From the NCBI GenBank assembly GCA_965262365.1, contig OZ253541.1:2418001-2482000 (forward strand): a stretch of 64,000 nucleotides of DNA, written 5' to 3'. The notes below the pieces were generated by a model. It was not told where the DNA came from, made no database searches, and was given only the letters and a program-made list of their open reading frames with translations. The position numbers and the translations under genes are program-made. This DNA comes from UBA6522 sp965262365 (GTDB taxonomy: Bacteria; Pseudomonadota; Gammaproteobacteria; Steroidobacterales; Rariloculaceae). Shown here in pieces: positions 52,268 to 60,093 of this stretch. Position 1 is the first letter of the stretch. The number at the start of each line of letters is the position of its first letter.

Positions 52268-52307
52268 ATCCTCCATACTCATCGTCACCCTTTGACCGAA
52301 CGCTTTC

Positions 52308-52315
52308 GTTTTCGA
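52308..52315 (+). repeat. 8-bp site GTTTTCGA, copy 3 of 3
   Basis: Right-hand target duplication of the IS66-like transposon. Confidence 0.9.
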
Positions 52316-52523
52316 GCCTCCCTCTGAGTGCCAAGCTGCCATCGATGAGTAAGCGTACCGCAAGCGAGTGAACTCAAACTCAAGTGTTATTAGAGCGTAC
52401 TCGGGACGCAAGTGCAAGCGCGAGACGGTCTAGGGATGTAAATTAAATGAATAAAAAACAGCTAGTTATCGTATTCGAGTGTATGTCGAGCGTACTCGTG
52501 ACGGCTTACTGTATTTCTTTACC
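52316..52523. other. AT-richer stretch with direct repeats, possible element edge
   Basis: GAGCGTACTCG occurs twice (52393-52403 and 52488-52498) with an AT-rich interval between. The following gene lacks its 5' part, and two integrases lie 4 kb upstream, so this may hold an attachment site or recombinase arm sites. No tRNA gene was seen. Confidence 0.35.
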
Positions 52524-52781
52524 ATGATTAATCCGCACACGTGGATTTACCTCGACGTCACCGGCGAGAACGGCGAAACCGCGACCTGGTCCCTGGAAGC
52601 CGCGAGCCCCATTTCCATCATGGAAAACGGCGTCAAGCCGGAAGACGTCAGGCCGGGAGATCGGATCAAGGTCAGGATCCATCTGCTGCGGGACGGCACC
52701 AACGGGGGCCTCCTCGGATTCGTGACACCGCTGCACGGCGATCGGACGCGCGGACACGGCATCGAGCTGGAGTGGGATTAG
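52524..52781 (+). pseudogene. DUF6152-like gene lacking its 5' part
   Basis: 85 residues beginning MINPHTWIYLDVTGENGETA, then WSLEAASPISIMENGV and VRPGDRIKVRIHLLRDGTNG. It matches the protein at 63032-63427 from its LNPHTW onward (WAFELASPNQLMRRGW, AVGDVVAVEG). That relative has a signal peptide and HHSFRAAFD before this point, which are absent here. The gene was probably cut by arrival of the mobile region. An ATG at 52524 would still let a short cytoplasmic product be made. Confidence 0.65.
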
Positions 52782-52833
52782 CGCGTATCGGTGACCGGCG
52801 CGGGTCGGGCGGGTGGACTAGCGCCACGGGCTG

Positions 52834-54891
52834 CTACAGCAGGTTCGTCAACCCGCTCGAACGCAGCACAGGCAGCAGATCGCCGAGCCACGACGCAGGC
52901 CACGGCACCCTCAACAGCAGATGAAACAGGCCGTACGCGGCCGCCCAGGTCCCCAGGGCCACGGCTAGCGTCGGCACCCAGCGCTCTCGACCTTCAAGCC
53001 GAAGGTAACCGATGAGAAACACCAGCATCGCCGGCAGCAACCCAATGACCACGGCAGCGGCGAGAATGAAGAGGCACCAACCAAAGTAACGCAGCGCGCG
53101 CCGGCGAACCTCGCGCGGGTCCAACGCGCCGAAGTCCGATTTGGCGTCGAAAACGGGAGTGGCGGTCCCGGCACTTGCCGCCGAATCACCGGGCACCACG
53201 GCCTGAGGGTTCACAAGAACCGTCCAGGCGAGTTGCCAGCCCGCCAGCAACAGGCCTATCCAACCGACGACCTGGGGTACCAGCTTCGCACCGAAGTCCC
53301 AGTTCCAGGATCCGATGATCGATGCCACGAAAAACAGAATCACGGCGGCATTGAACCCCGCCGCGGTGTCGATGCTTTCAGGCCTGAAGCCAAGCATCAA
53401 CCTGGACCGGGTCTGGTGTCTGCGTCGCAGCAAATCGCTCACTACCGGTTTGAGCAGGCTATAGGCCGTGATCAACAACACGACGACGACGATGGGCCGA
53501 GTCAGCCATTCGGCTCCATAGCGCTGGAAGGAAATGAACATGTAGCGTTCCAGCAGCCCGCCGAGAACCAGGCCCAACAGCAAGGGCGGGCGGGGCCAGT
53601 CGACTCGCTTCATCACCCAGCCGAGCACCCCGAAACCCAGCAAGGCGACGATGTCGCCCCACTGTCGTGTCGCCTGGAAGGCGCCGATGAAGGTGATCGA
53701 GAGAACCACCGGAGCGAGTATTCCGGGGCGAATCCGGGCAATGGAGGCGAACTGGCGGGCGAACACCAGGCAGACCGCGCAGCCCATCACATTGGCGATC
53801 GCCACGGTCCAGACCAGCGTGTAAGTCACGTCGAGCCTTGATGTCAGCATGTCGGGACCGGGCGCAAGCCCGTGGATCAGGAAGGCGCCCAGCAACAACG
53901 CCATCGCGGCCGTGGCCGGTACGCCGAACGCGATGGTCGACACCAGCGCCCCACCCTCCTTGGCGTTGTTGGAACACTCCGATGCGATCACGCCGCGAAC
54001 GTCGCCCGTGCCGAAACTCTCCGCAGCGCCTTTTACAGTGCGCTTGGCGTGCCCGTACGAGATCCACGGAATGACCGGTGCGCCGATCCCCGGAACGGCT
54101 CCCAGCACACTGCCGATACCCGATCCGCGTAACACCAGAAAGAAATTGGCGAAGGTATCCCGGACGCCGGCCAACTGTCCCCAGCCCATGTCGAGTCCGC
54201 CGTCCTTGCTCAGACGTTTGCGTGCGATCGCCATATCGGCGATCTCGGGCAGCGCGAACAGCCCGAGCGCCAACGGCACCAGCGGGATGCCTTCGAGCAG
54301 GTAAAGGGAACCGAACGTCCAGCGCTCGATAGCGGTGTTGGGCTCCTCCCCCACCGTAGCAATCATCAGGCCGATACCGGCTGCGGCGAGCCCCTTGAGC
54401 GCATTCCCGCCGCTGAGTACGCCGATCAGCGACAGCCCGAAGATGCAGAAGGCGAGAAGTTCCGGGGAACCGATACTAAGGATAAAGGGCCGCAGCAGCG
54501 GGATGCTGAAGGCGAGAAACAGCGCGCCAAACAAGCCGCCGAGCAAGGAAGCGGAAAATGCTGCGCCGAATGCTCTCGCGGCCAGGCCCTGCTTCGCCAT
54601 GGGGTGGCCGTCGAGAATCGTCGAGGCGGACCCGACCGTGCCGGGCACACCGAACAACACCGCCGGGATGGTATCGGATGTCGCCACCACCGCCTGCAGG
54701 CCCACCAGAAAGGCAAGTGCCGTGTAGGGGTCCATATCGAATGTGAAGGGCAACAACAAGGATAGCCCGACAATTCCGCTCAACCCTGGAATCACGCCCA
54801 GCGACAGGCCGATGGCCACGCCCAGCGCCACGAACCCAAGTCGCGCCGGGTCGAATACGATCAGTAGTGCGCTGAGTGCGGCTTCAAGCAT
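52834..54891 (-). CDS. Tripartite tricarboxylate transporter, TctA-TctB fusion
   Basis: 685 residues. The first 500 are TctA: GVIPGLSGIVGLSLLLPFTF, YTALAFLVGLQAVVATSDTI, VLFGVPGTVGSASTILDGHP, then GIGSVLGAVPGIGAPVIPWI, ending YMFISFQRYGAEWLTRPIVV. The final 160 residues resemble TctB, with four hydrophobic segments (VILFFVASIIGSWNWDFG, VVGWIGLLLAGWQLAWTVLV, FGWCLFILAAAVVIGLLPAM). TctB is normally a separate gene. The periplasmic TctC partner is not nearby. It takes up carboxylates by a sodium- or proton-coupled route. Confidence 0.9.
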   Translation of the reverse strand: MLEAALSALLIVFDPARLGFVALGVAIGLSLGVIPGLSGIVGLSLLLPFTFDMDPYTALAFLVGLQAVVATSDTIPAVLFGVPGTVGSASTILDGHPMAKQGLAARAFGAAFSASLLGGLFGALFLAFSIPLLRPFILSIGSPELLAFCIFGLSLIGVLSGGNALKGLAAAGIGLMIATVGEEPNTAIERWTFGSLYLLEGIPLVPLALGLFALPEIADMAIARKRLSKDGGLDMGWGQLAGVRDTFANFFLVLRGSGIGSVLGAVPGIGAPVIPWISYGHAKRTVKGAAESFGTGDVRGVIASECSNNAKEGGALVSTIAFGVPATAAMALLLGAFLIHGLAPGPDMLTSRLDVTYTLVWTVAIANVMGCAVCLVFARQFASIARIRPGILAPVVLSITFIGAFQATRQWGDIVALLGFGVLGWVMKRVDWPRPPLLLGLVLGGLLERYMFISFQRYGAEWLTRPIVVVVLLITAYSLLKPVVSDLLRRRHQTRSRLMLGFRPESIDTAAGFNAAVILFFVASIIGSWNWDFGAKLVPQVVGWIGLLLAGWQLAWTVLVNPQAVVPGDSAASAGTATPVFDAKSDFGALDPREVRRRALRYFGWCLFILAAAVVIGLLPAMLVFLIGYLRLEGRERWVPTLAVALGTWAAAYGLFHLLLRVPWPASWLGDLLPVLRSSGLTNLL

Positions 54892-55002
54892 GGCGAATGC
54901 AACGGGTGACGGGGTCTTTTATCATAGCCGCGTGCAAGTGAACACGCGTATTTCATCAAAACGGCCTTGTTTGCGCTCGAGTCCCGGGACGCTGCAATAA
55001 CG

Positions 55003-56217
55003 ATGGGAGCCTATCGCTACATCGCCGTGGACCTCCACGGCAAGGAACAGAAAGGCGTTCTGGAGGGCGACACACCGCGCCAGATCCGCCAGCACCTTCG
55101 CGAACGGTCATTGCTCCCCGTTCGGGTCACGGAGGTGGAAACCAGGTCCCCGATGCAGCGCAGGCGCTTCGCGCTCGTGCGGCGCGTATCCGCGCTGGAC
55201 CTGGCGCTGTTGACCCGGCAGTTGGCAACGCTGGTCCGGGCCGGGCTGCCGCTGGAGGAAGCCCTGCTGGCGGTCAGCGAGCACTCGGAGCGGCCCACGA
55301 TCAAGAGCATCCTTCTGGGCGTGCGTGCCAAGGTACTGGAGGGACATACCCTGGCATCGGGTCTTGAAGGCTTTCCCAACGCATTTCCCCACGTCTACCA
55401 CGCAACGGTTGCCGCAGGCGAACAAGCCGGCAAGCTGGACTCCGTGCTGGAGCGGCTTGCCGACTACACCGAATCGCGCCACAGCCTCCGCCAGAAGGTG
55501 AGTCACGCGCTGATCTATCCGACGGTCCTGACGGGTCTGGCCCTTGCCATCGTCGTGCTCATGCTGGTCTACGTGGTGCCCAAGGTGGTGGGCGTCTTTG
55601 AGAACACCGGCCAGGCATTGCCAATCCTGACTCGCATGCTGATCGGACTCTCGACCTTCCTCCAGAATTGGTGGTGGCTGGTTCTCATCGGAATCGCCGT
55701 CGCTGCTGTCACGATCAACCGGCTTCTGATTCGCGAGGACAATCGCCGCCGTTACCACCGCTGGTTGTTGACGCTGCCGGTCTTCGGGCGCGTGAACCGC
55801 GGTATCAACACCGCGCGCTTCACGCGTACGCTGAGCATTCTGACCTCGAGCGGCGTACCCGTGCTGGAGGCGCTTCGAATCGGCGGATCGGTCGTGACCA
55901 ACCTGCCCATGCGGGACGCGGTCGAGGAAGCGACGGTGCGGGTCAGGGAAGGCGGCGCCATCGGGCGCGCGCTTTCCCAGTCGAAACTGTTCCCGCCGAT
56001 GAGCATCCACCTGATTTCCAGCGGCGAGGCGTCCGGGGAACTGGATGCCATGCTGGAACGCGCCGCCGGCCATCAGGAAAACGAGATGGACAGCCTGCTG
56101 GGGACGATGCTGAGCATCCTGGAGCCGGCTCTCATCATCTTCATGGGGCTGATCGTGCTCGGCATCGTACTGGCGATCCTGCTGCCTATTTTCCAAATGA
56201 ATCAACTCATTACGTGA
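55003..56217 (+). CDS. gspF: Type II secretion inner-membrane protein GspF
   Basis: 404 residues from ATG 55003. N-terminal strand (YRYIAVDLHGKEQKGVLEGD) typical of GspF/PilC, two T2SSF domains (LALLTRQLATLVRAGLPLEE, ARFTRTLSILTSSGVPVLEA), and three transmembrane helices (VLTGLALAIVVLMLVYVVPK, WWWLVLIGIAVAAVTI, ALIIFMGLIVLGIVLAILLP). Other T2SS genes are not in the window. The stop overlaps a GTG (56214) of the next gene, so it may be coupled to the hydratase cluster. Confidence 0.9.
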   Translation: MGAYRYIAVDLHGKEQKGVLEGDTPRQIRQHLRERSLLPVRVTEVETRSPMQRRRFALVRRVSALDLALLTRQLATLVRAGLPLEEALLAVSEHSERPTIKSILLGVRAKVLEGHTLASGLEGFPNAFPHVYHATVAAGEQAGKLDSVLERLADYTESRHSLRQKVSHALIYPTVLTGLALAIVVLMLVYVVPKVVGVFENTGQALPILTRMLIGLSTFLQNWWWLVLIGIAVAAVTINRLLIREDNRRRYHRWLLTLPVFGRVNRGINTARFTRTLSILTSSGVPVLEALRIGGSVVTNLPMRDAVEEATVRVREGGAIGRALSQSKLFPPMSIHLISSGEASGELDAMLERAAGHQENEMDSLLGTMLSILEPALIIFMGLIVLGIVLAILLPIFQMNQLIT

Positions 56218-56222
56218 TAATC

Positions 56223-56543
56223 GTGAGACGTCACCACGACATGGGCGGTCTGGACGCGGGTCCCATCGATCGAGAGGAAGTCGCTGACGAGCCCTGGCAC
56301 AAGCGCGTCAAGGCGGTGGTCCAGTTACTCGTTCGCAACCCGGACTCGCCCATGAACGTGGATGAATTGCGACGCGGCATCGAAGACCTCCCGCCGACCG
56401 ACTACAACCGCCTCGGCTACTTCGAACGCTGGACTCGATCCATGGCCGCGATACTCACCGAGAAAGGCGTGTTCAGCGAAGCGGAGCTTGAATCGATGAT
56501 GGCCGAGATCGAGCAACGCTGGCAAAGGGACGGGCCGACGTGA
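56223..56543 (+). CDS. Nitrile hydratase/thiocyanate hydrolase-like beta N-domain subunit
   Basis: 106 residues from GTG 56223 (GTG 56214, overlapping gspF stop, is an alternative). HHDMGGLDAGPIDREE is the nitrile hydratase beta-subunit opening. PWHKRVKAVVQLLVRNPDSP and DYNRLGYFERWTRSMAAILT and EKGVFSEAELESMMAEIEQR continue that family to its helical domain. In two-subunit nitrile hydratase this is the first half of the beta chain; here it is a separate gene as in thiocyanate hydrolase. Stop overlaps the next start as GTGA. Confidence 0.8.
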   Translation: MRRHHDMGGLDAGPIDREEVADEPWHKRVKAVVQLLVRNPDSPMNVDELRRGIEDLPPTDYNRLGYFERWTRSMAAILTEKGVFSEAELESMMAEIEQRWQRDGPT

Positions 56544-56914
56544 TCGGCCACCGGAATCGTGATCCGGCATTCAGCCCATCTGGTGAAGGTGACACGACAA
56601 TTAGTCGATACCGGGAAGGTGACGCGATGATGAATCGGTACCGGAAAGGTGATCCGGTCATGGTACGAGCGCACTTCCCGCCCGGCCACGCCCGTGCGCC
56701 CTACTACACGCGAGGGCATTCCGGAGAAGTGGTGCGAATCACCGGACCGTTCCCAAATGCCGAAGAGCGAGCCTATGGCCGCGACGGCGTCCGGGAGCCG
56801 TTGTACCGCGTCCGCTTTCGCCAGCGTGAGCTCTGGCCGGACTACGCGGGCGGTGCAGACGACACCCTCGTGGTCGACATCTACGAACACTGGCTTGAGC
56901 CAGGGAGTCATTGA
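56540..56914 (+). CDS. Nitrile hydratase/thiocyanate hydrolase-like beta C-domain subunit
   Basis: 124 residues from GTG 56540. The core matches the SH3-like C-terminal half of nitrile hydratase beta: GDPVMVRAHFPPGHARAPYY, TRGHSGEVVRITG, REPLYRVRFRQRELW, DTLVVDIYEHWL. The first 35 residues contain two diverged copies of a ten-residue unit (SRYREGDAMM / NRYRKGDPVM), from a 30-bp tandem duplication; ATGs at 56627 or 56630 may be the native start. It overlaps the alpha gene by one base. Confidence 0.8.
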   Translation: MIGHRNRDPAFSPSGEGDTTISRYREGDAMMNRYRKGDPVMVRAHFPPGHARAPYYTRGHSGEVVRITGPFPNAEERAYGRDGVREPLYRVRFRQRELWPDYAGGADDTLVVDIYEHWLEPGSH

Positions 56915-57537
56915 TGAGCGGCCACCACCCCCACCCCGGGCAGGCCGACAGCGAAGACCAATCCTGGTCACACGAGCGATTGATGGCCGCCGCCGTCGAA
57001 TCGTTGCTCGTTGAGAAGGGCATCGTCACGTCCGGCGACGTGGCCCGCGCGCTCGACTACTGGGCATCCAGAACGCCCGCGGACGGAGCCAGCCTCATCG
57101 CCCGCTGCTGGACCGACGAAACCTTCGCGTCCCTCGTCATGGAGAACGTCAACAAGGCCGCCGAGGAACTCGGCCTGGAGATCGGACCCACGCGGGTGGT
57201 CGCCGCCGCCAACGGCACAACGCTCCACAACATTCTGGTCTGTACGCTCTGCTCCTGCTACCCGATCGGGCTGCTCGGCGACTCCCCGGGCTGGTACAAG
57301 TCACGCGCCTATCGTTCGCGGGTCGTGCGCGAGCCGCGCGCCGTTCTCGCGGAATTCGGCGTCCGCATTCCCGACAGCGTCGAAGTGCGCGTTCACGACA
57401 GCACCGCGGACCTGCGCTACATCGTGGTCCCCACGCGTCCAGCCGGCACGGAACACCTGACGGAGAAGGAACTGGCCGGCCTGGTCACCCGGGATTGCAT
57501 GATCGGCACCGCGGTGCCGCGCTACATGCCCGCGTAG
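56914..57537 (+). CDS. Nitrile hydratase alpha / thiocyanate hydrolase gamma-like catalytic subunit
   Basis: 207 residues. The metal claw VCTLCSCY (Cys110, Cys113, Ser114, Cys115) is complete and of the CTLCSC form associated with cobalt. The flanks AAANGTTLHNILV, GWYKSRAYRSRVVREPRAVL and VRVHDSTADLRYIVVPTRP are typical. After the claw, where the family reads YPWPVLGLPP, this protein has YPIGLLGDSPG, an unusual substrate-pocket loop. With the two preceding genes it forms a three-subunit enzyme. Whether the substrate is thiocyanate, a nitrile or another compound cannot be decided. No cobalt-insertion activator gene follows. Its end overlaps etfD tail to tail by 16 bp. Confidence 0.85.
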   Translation: MSGHHPHPGQADSEDQSWSHERLMAAAVESLLVEKGIVTSGDVARALDYWASRTPADGASLIARCWTDETFASLVMENVNKAAEELGLEIGPTRVVAAANGTTLHNILVCTLCSCYPIGLLGDSPGWYKSRAYRSRVVREPRAVLAEFGVRIPDSVEVRVHDSTADLRYIVVPTRPAGTEHLTEKELAGLVTRDCMIGTAVPRYMPA

Positions 57538-59177
57538 TTGGGTCCCCCTCCCCCCTCGGGTGGCACCCAGTCGATATTCTGCGTGGGGTCCTTGATGTCG
57601 CAGGTCTTGCAGTGCACGCAGTTCTGGGCGTTGATCTGAAACCGCGGTCCGCCGGACTCCTCGACCACGATCTCGTACACCCCCGCCGGGCAATACCGCT
57701 GCGCGGGTTCGTCGAATTTCGGCAGGTTATGCTCGACGGGGACTCGCGAATCGTCCAGCTTCAGGTGGCACGGCTGATCTTCTTCATGATTCGTGTTGGA
57801 AATGAATACCGACGACAGCCTGTCGAAGGAGATCACCCCGTCGGGACTTGGGTACTCGATCCGCGAAACCTGGCCGGCCTCTCGAAGAGACGCGTGGTCG
57901 GGCTTGCGGTTGTGGAGCGTGAATGGCGTTCGACCCATCAGCACGTTGTGTTCCACAAAGGCCAACGCGGCGCCCACCATGGTGCCGAACCGGTGCAATC
58001 CGGGGCTGAAGTTTCGCGCCCGATGCAGTTCCTCCCACACCCAGGAGCCTTCGACCCGCTGCTGAAACGCCGTCAGATCGCGAGGCCTGGATTGCTCATC
58101 GATCTGCAGCGCCTCGAACACCGTTTCCGCCGCCAGCATCCCGGTCTTGATCGCAGTATGCGTGCCCTTGATTTTCGCGCCGTTCAGAAAGCCCGCTTCG
58201 CAGCCCACCAGCAGGCCGCCGGGAAAGCTCAGTCGTGGCAGCGACTGGAGACCGCCCTTGTTCACTGCCCGCGCCCCGTAGGAAACACGCTCGCCGCCCT
58301 CCAACACCGCGCTTATGCGGGGATGGTGCTTCCAGCGCTGGAACTCGGCGAAGGGATCCAGATGCGGGTTCTCGTAATTCAGGGCGATGACGAATCCGAG
58401 GAAGACCTGGTTGTCCTCGGCGTGATAGAGAAAGCCCCCGCCCTCGGTGCGATTGTCCAGTGGCCAGCCGAATGTATGCACAACCGTGCCGGGCGCGTGT
58501 TTTTCCGGATCGATGCTCCAGACTTCCTTGAAGCCGATCCCGTAGTGTTGAGGGTCGGCCCGCTCCCTTAGTCCAAAGCGGTGCTCGAGCACCTTGCCGA
58601 GACTGCCCCGACAGCCTTCGGCAAAGATAACGTACGGTGCCTTGAGCTCAAATCCAGCCTGGTAGCCGGGCTTTTCCGCGCCATCCGCGGCCACACCCAT
58701 GTCGCCGGTCGCCACGCCAACCACCGAGCCCTGGTCGTCGTAGAGCACTTCGACCGCGGCGAAACCGGTGAACAGGTGGCAGCCCATGTTCTCCGCCTGC
58801 TCCCCCAGCCACCGGCAAAGCCGCCCAAGGCTGGCGATGTAGTTGCCCCGGTTGTGCATCACCCGCGGGATAAGCGGCCGCGGCACCGCCAGACCCCGGC
58901 GGGCGTTCGCCAGCCAGTAAAATGCGTCGCGCTCGACGGGCGTGCGCAACGGCGCCCCCTGCTCGCGCCAGTCGGGGAACAGTTCGTCCAGCGCCCGCGG
59001 CTCGATGACGGCGCCCGAGACAATGTGTCCGCCCACTTCCGCCGCCTTCTCCACGACGCAGATGTCGAGTTCCTTCCCCTGGCTTGCCGCGAGTTGCCCC
59101 AGGCGGCACGCAGCCGCGAGACCCGCCGGACCGGCACCGACGATGACTACGTCGAAATCAAGAGAGTCGCGTTCCAT
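57522..59177 (-). CDS. etfD: Electron-transfer flavoprotein:ubiquinone oxidoreductase
   Basis: 551 residues, full length. FAD-binding FDVVIVGAGPAGLAAACRLG, VEKAAEVGGHIVSGAVIEP, GCRGSLGKVLEHRFGL, then the C-terminal 4Fe-4S ferredoxin-like domain with CPAGVYEIV and INAQNCVHCKTCDIKDP. It passes electrons from ETF to quinone during acyl-CoA and amino-acid oxidation at the inner membrane. ETF genes are not in the window. Confidence 0.95.
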   Translation of the reverse strand: MERDSLDFDVVIVGAGPAGLAAACRLGQLAASQGKELDICVVEKAAEVGGHIVSGAVIEPRALDELFPDWREQGAPLRTPVERDAFYWLANARRGLAVPRPLIPRVMHNRGNYIASLGRLCRWLGEQAENMGCHLFTGFAAVEVLYDDQGSVVGVATGDMGVAADGAEKPGYQAGFELKAPYVIFAEGCRGSLGKVLEHRFGLRERADPQHYGIGFKEVWSIDPEKHAPGTVVHTFGWPLDNRTEGGGFLYHAEDNQVFLGFVIALNYENPHLDPFAEFQRWKHHPRISAVLEGGERVSYGARAVNKGGLQSLPRLSFPGGLLVGCEAGFLNGAKIKGTHTAIKTGMLAAETVFEALQIDEQSRPRDLTAFQQRVEGSWVWEELHRARNFSPGLHRFGTMVGAALAFVEHNVLMGRTPFTLHNRKPDHASLREAGQVSRIEYPSPDGVISFDRLSSVFISNTNHEEDQPCHLKLDDSRVPVEHNLPKFDEPAQRYCPAGVYEIVVEESGGPRFQINAQNCVHCKTCDIKDPTQNIDWVPPEGGGGPNYAGM

Positions 59178-59270
59178 GAAGCTATTTTGCTATGAACCGG
59201 GCGAATACACGAACTTGATTGCATTGCAAGCATTGAGTACATTGAGTGCGGGACACAAGGAGGACAGTAA

Positions 59271-59513
59271 ATGGCGAGCATCACTATCCGTAACCTCGAC
59301 GACGAAGTGAAGACGCAGTTGCGGATTCGGGCCGCAAGAAAAGGGCGTTCCATGGAAGAGGAAGCGCGACGTATTCTGCGCGAGGCCGTCGGGCGCAAGC
59401 CACGTTCGAGGGACCTGGCGAGCCTCATGCGAGCTCACTTCGGGCCGTTGAATGGCGTTGACCTCGAGTTGCCGCCACGCGAACCGGCCCGTGAGCCGCC
59501 CACGTTCGATTGA
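59271..59513 (+). CDS. FitA-like ribbon-helix-helix antitoxin
   Basis: 80 residues. MASITIRNLDDEVKTQLRIR, then AARKGRSMEEEARRILREAV is the RHH of FitA/VapB-type antitoxins, followed by a toxin-binding tail. It lies 10 bp ahead of the PIN toxin. AAGGAGGACAG precedes the start. By family it binds operators as a dimer and represses its own promoter with the toxin. Confidence 0.9.
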   Translation: MASITIRNLDDEVKTQLRIRAARKGRSMEEEARRILREAVGRKPRSRDLASLMRAHFGPLNGVDLELPPREPAREPPTFD

Positions 59514-59523
59514 AGCAATCGCG

Positions 59524-59946
59524 ATGGTGCTGTTGGACACCAACGTCGTGTCTGAATTGATGCGCAGCATTCCTGATCGTGCAGTCGATTCATGGGCCGC
59601 AAAGCATGCCGTGGAAAATCTGTTCTTCTCTGCGGTCGGCGAAGCGGAGTTGCGCTATGGCGCCGCCATCATGCCGGAGGGACGACGGCGGGATAAGCTG
59701 GTTTCGGATATCGAGCGGATGATGCGCTCTGTGTTTGAAGACCGCATACTGCCGTTCGATAGCAGCGCGGCCCGAGCCTATGCTTGGATTGCCGCGAATC
59801 GCCGTCGGATCGGTCGGCCAATCTCCCAGGCCGACGGACAGATTGCAGCAATCGCGCAATCCCGCCGTTTGGCGGTGGCGACGCGCAACGTTCGCGATTT
59901 CGCCGATATGGAGATCGATGTGATCGACCCGTGGGGCGACGAATGA
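59524..59946 (+). CDS. FitB-like PIN-domain toxin
   Basis: 140 residues from ATG 59524. The PIN acidic residues are present: VLLDTNVVSELMRS (Asp), AVGEAELRYGAA (Glu), QADGQIAAIAQS (Asp), and VATRNVRDFADM (Asp). It is a probable ribonuclease neutralised by the upstream antitoxin. Confidence 0.9.
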   Translation: MVLLDTNVVSELMRSIPDRAVDSWAAKHAVENLFFSAVGEAELRYGAAIMPEGRRRDKLVSDIERMMRSVFEDRILPFDSSAARAYAWIAANRRRIGRPISQADGQIAAIAQSRRLAVATRNVRDFADMEIDVIDPWGDE

Positions 59947-59989
59947 AGAGACCTCAACGACGCGGTGACAGAGACGAAGAAATCACAGG

Positions 59990-60085
59990 CCACGATCGAG
60001 TCGGCCTGACTTCCCTCTCCCGGAACAGCGCCAGCTGTTTGCGCAGAAACAGATTCTCAGCCGCCAACGCCTGGGCCGGCGAGGA
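59990..60085 (-). pseudogene. Fragment of a DDE integrase/transposase N-terminus
   Basis: The minus strand reads AQALAAENLFLRKQLALFRE, the start of an integrase-type transposase (ENLFLRRQLAL...RGVKPRR family). It adjoins the 3' end of the hydrolase gene, whose last codons may have been replaced by this insertion. Confidence 0.5.
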
Positions 60086-60093
60086 GCGTCGCT

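Larger units (their letters stand above)
48742..52307 (+). mobile_element. IS66-like transposon carrying a DruA-like gene (3566 bp)
   Basis: Left inverted repeat starts GTAAGCGTTCGGTCACGCGG; the reverse of the right end starts GAAAGCGTTCGGTCAAAGGG. GTTTTCGA flanks both ends (48734-48741 and 52308-52315), the 8-bp duplication length of IS66. It contains a long TnpC-like transposase and a downstream DUF4338/DruA-like gene on the plus strand, but no tnpA or tnpB. Both genes are intact. Confidence 0.9.
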
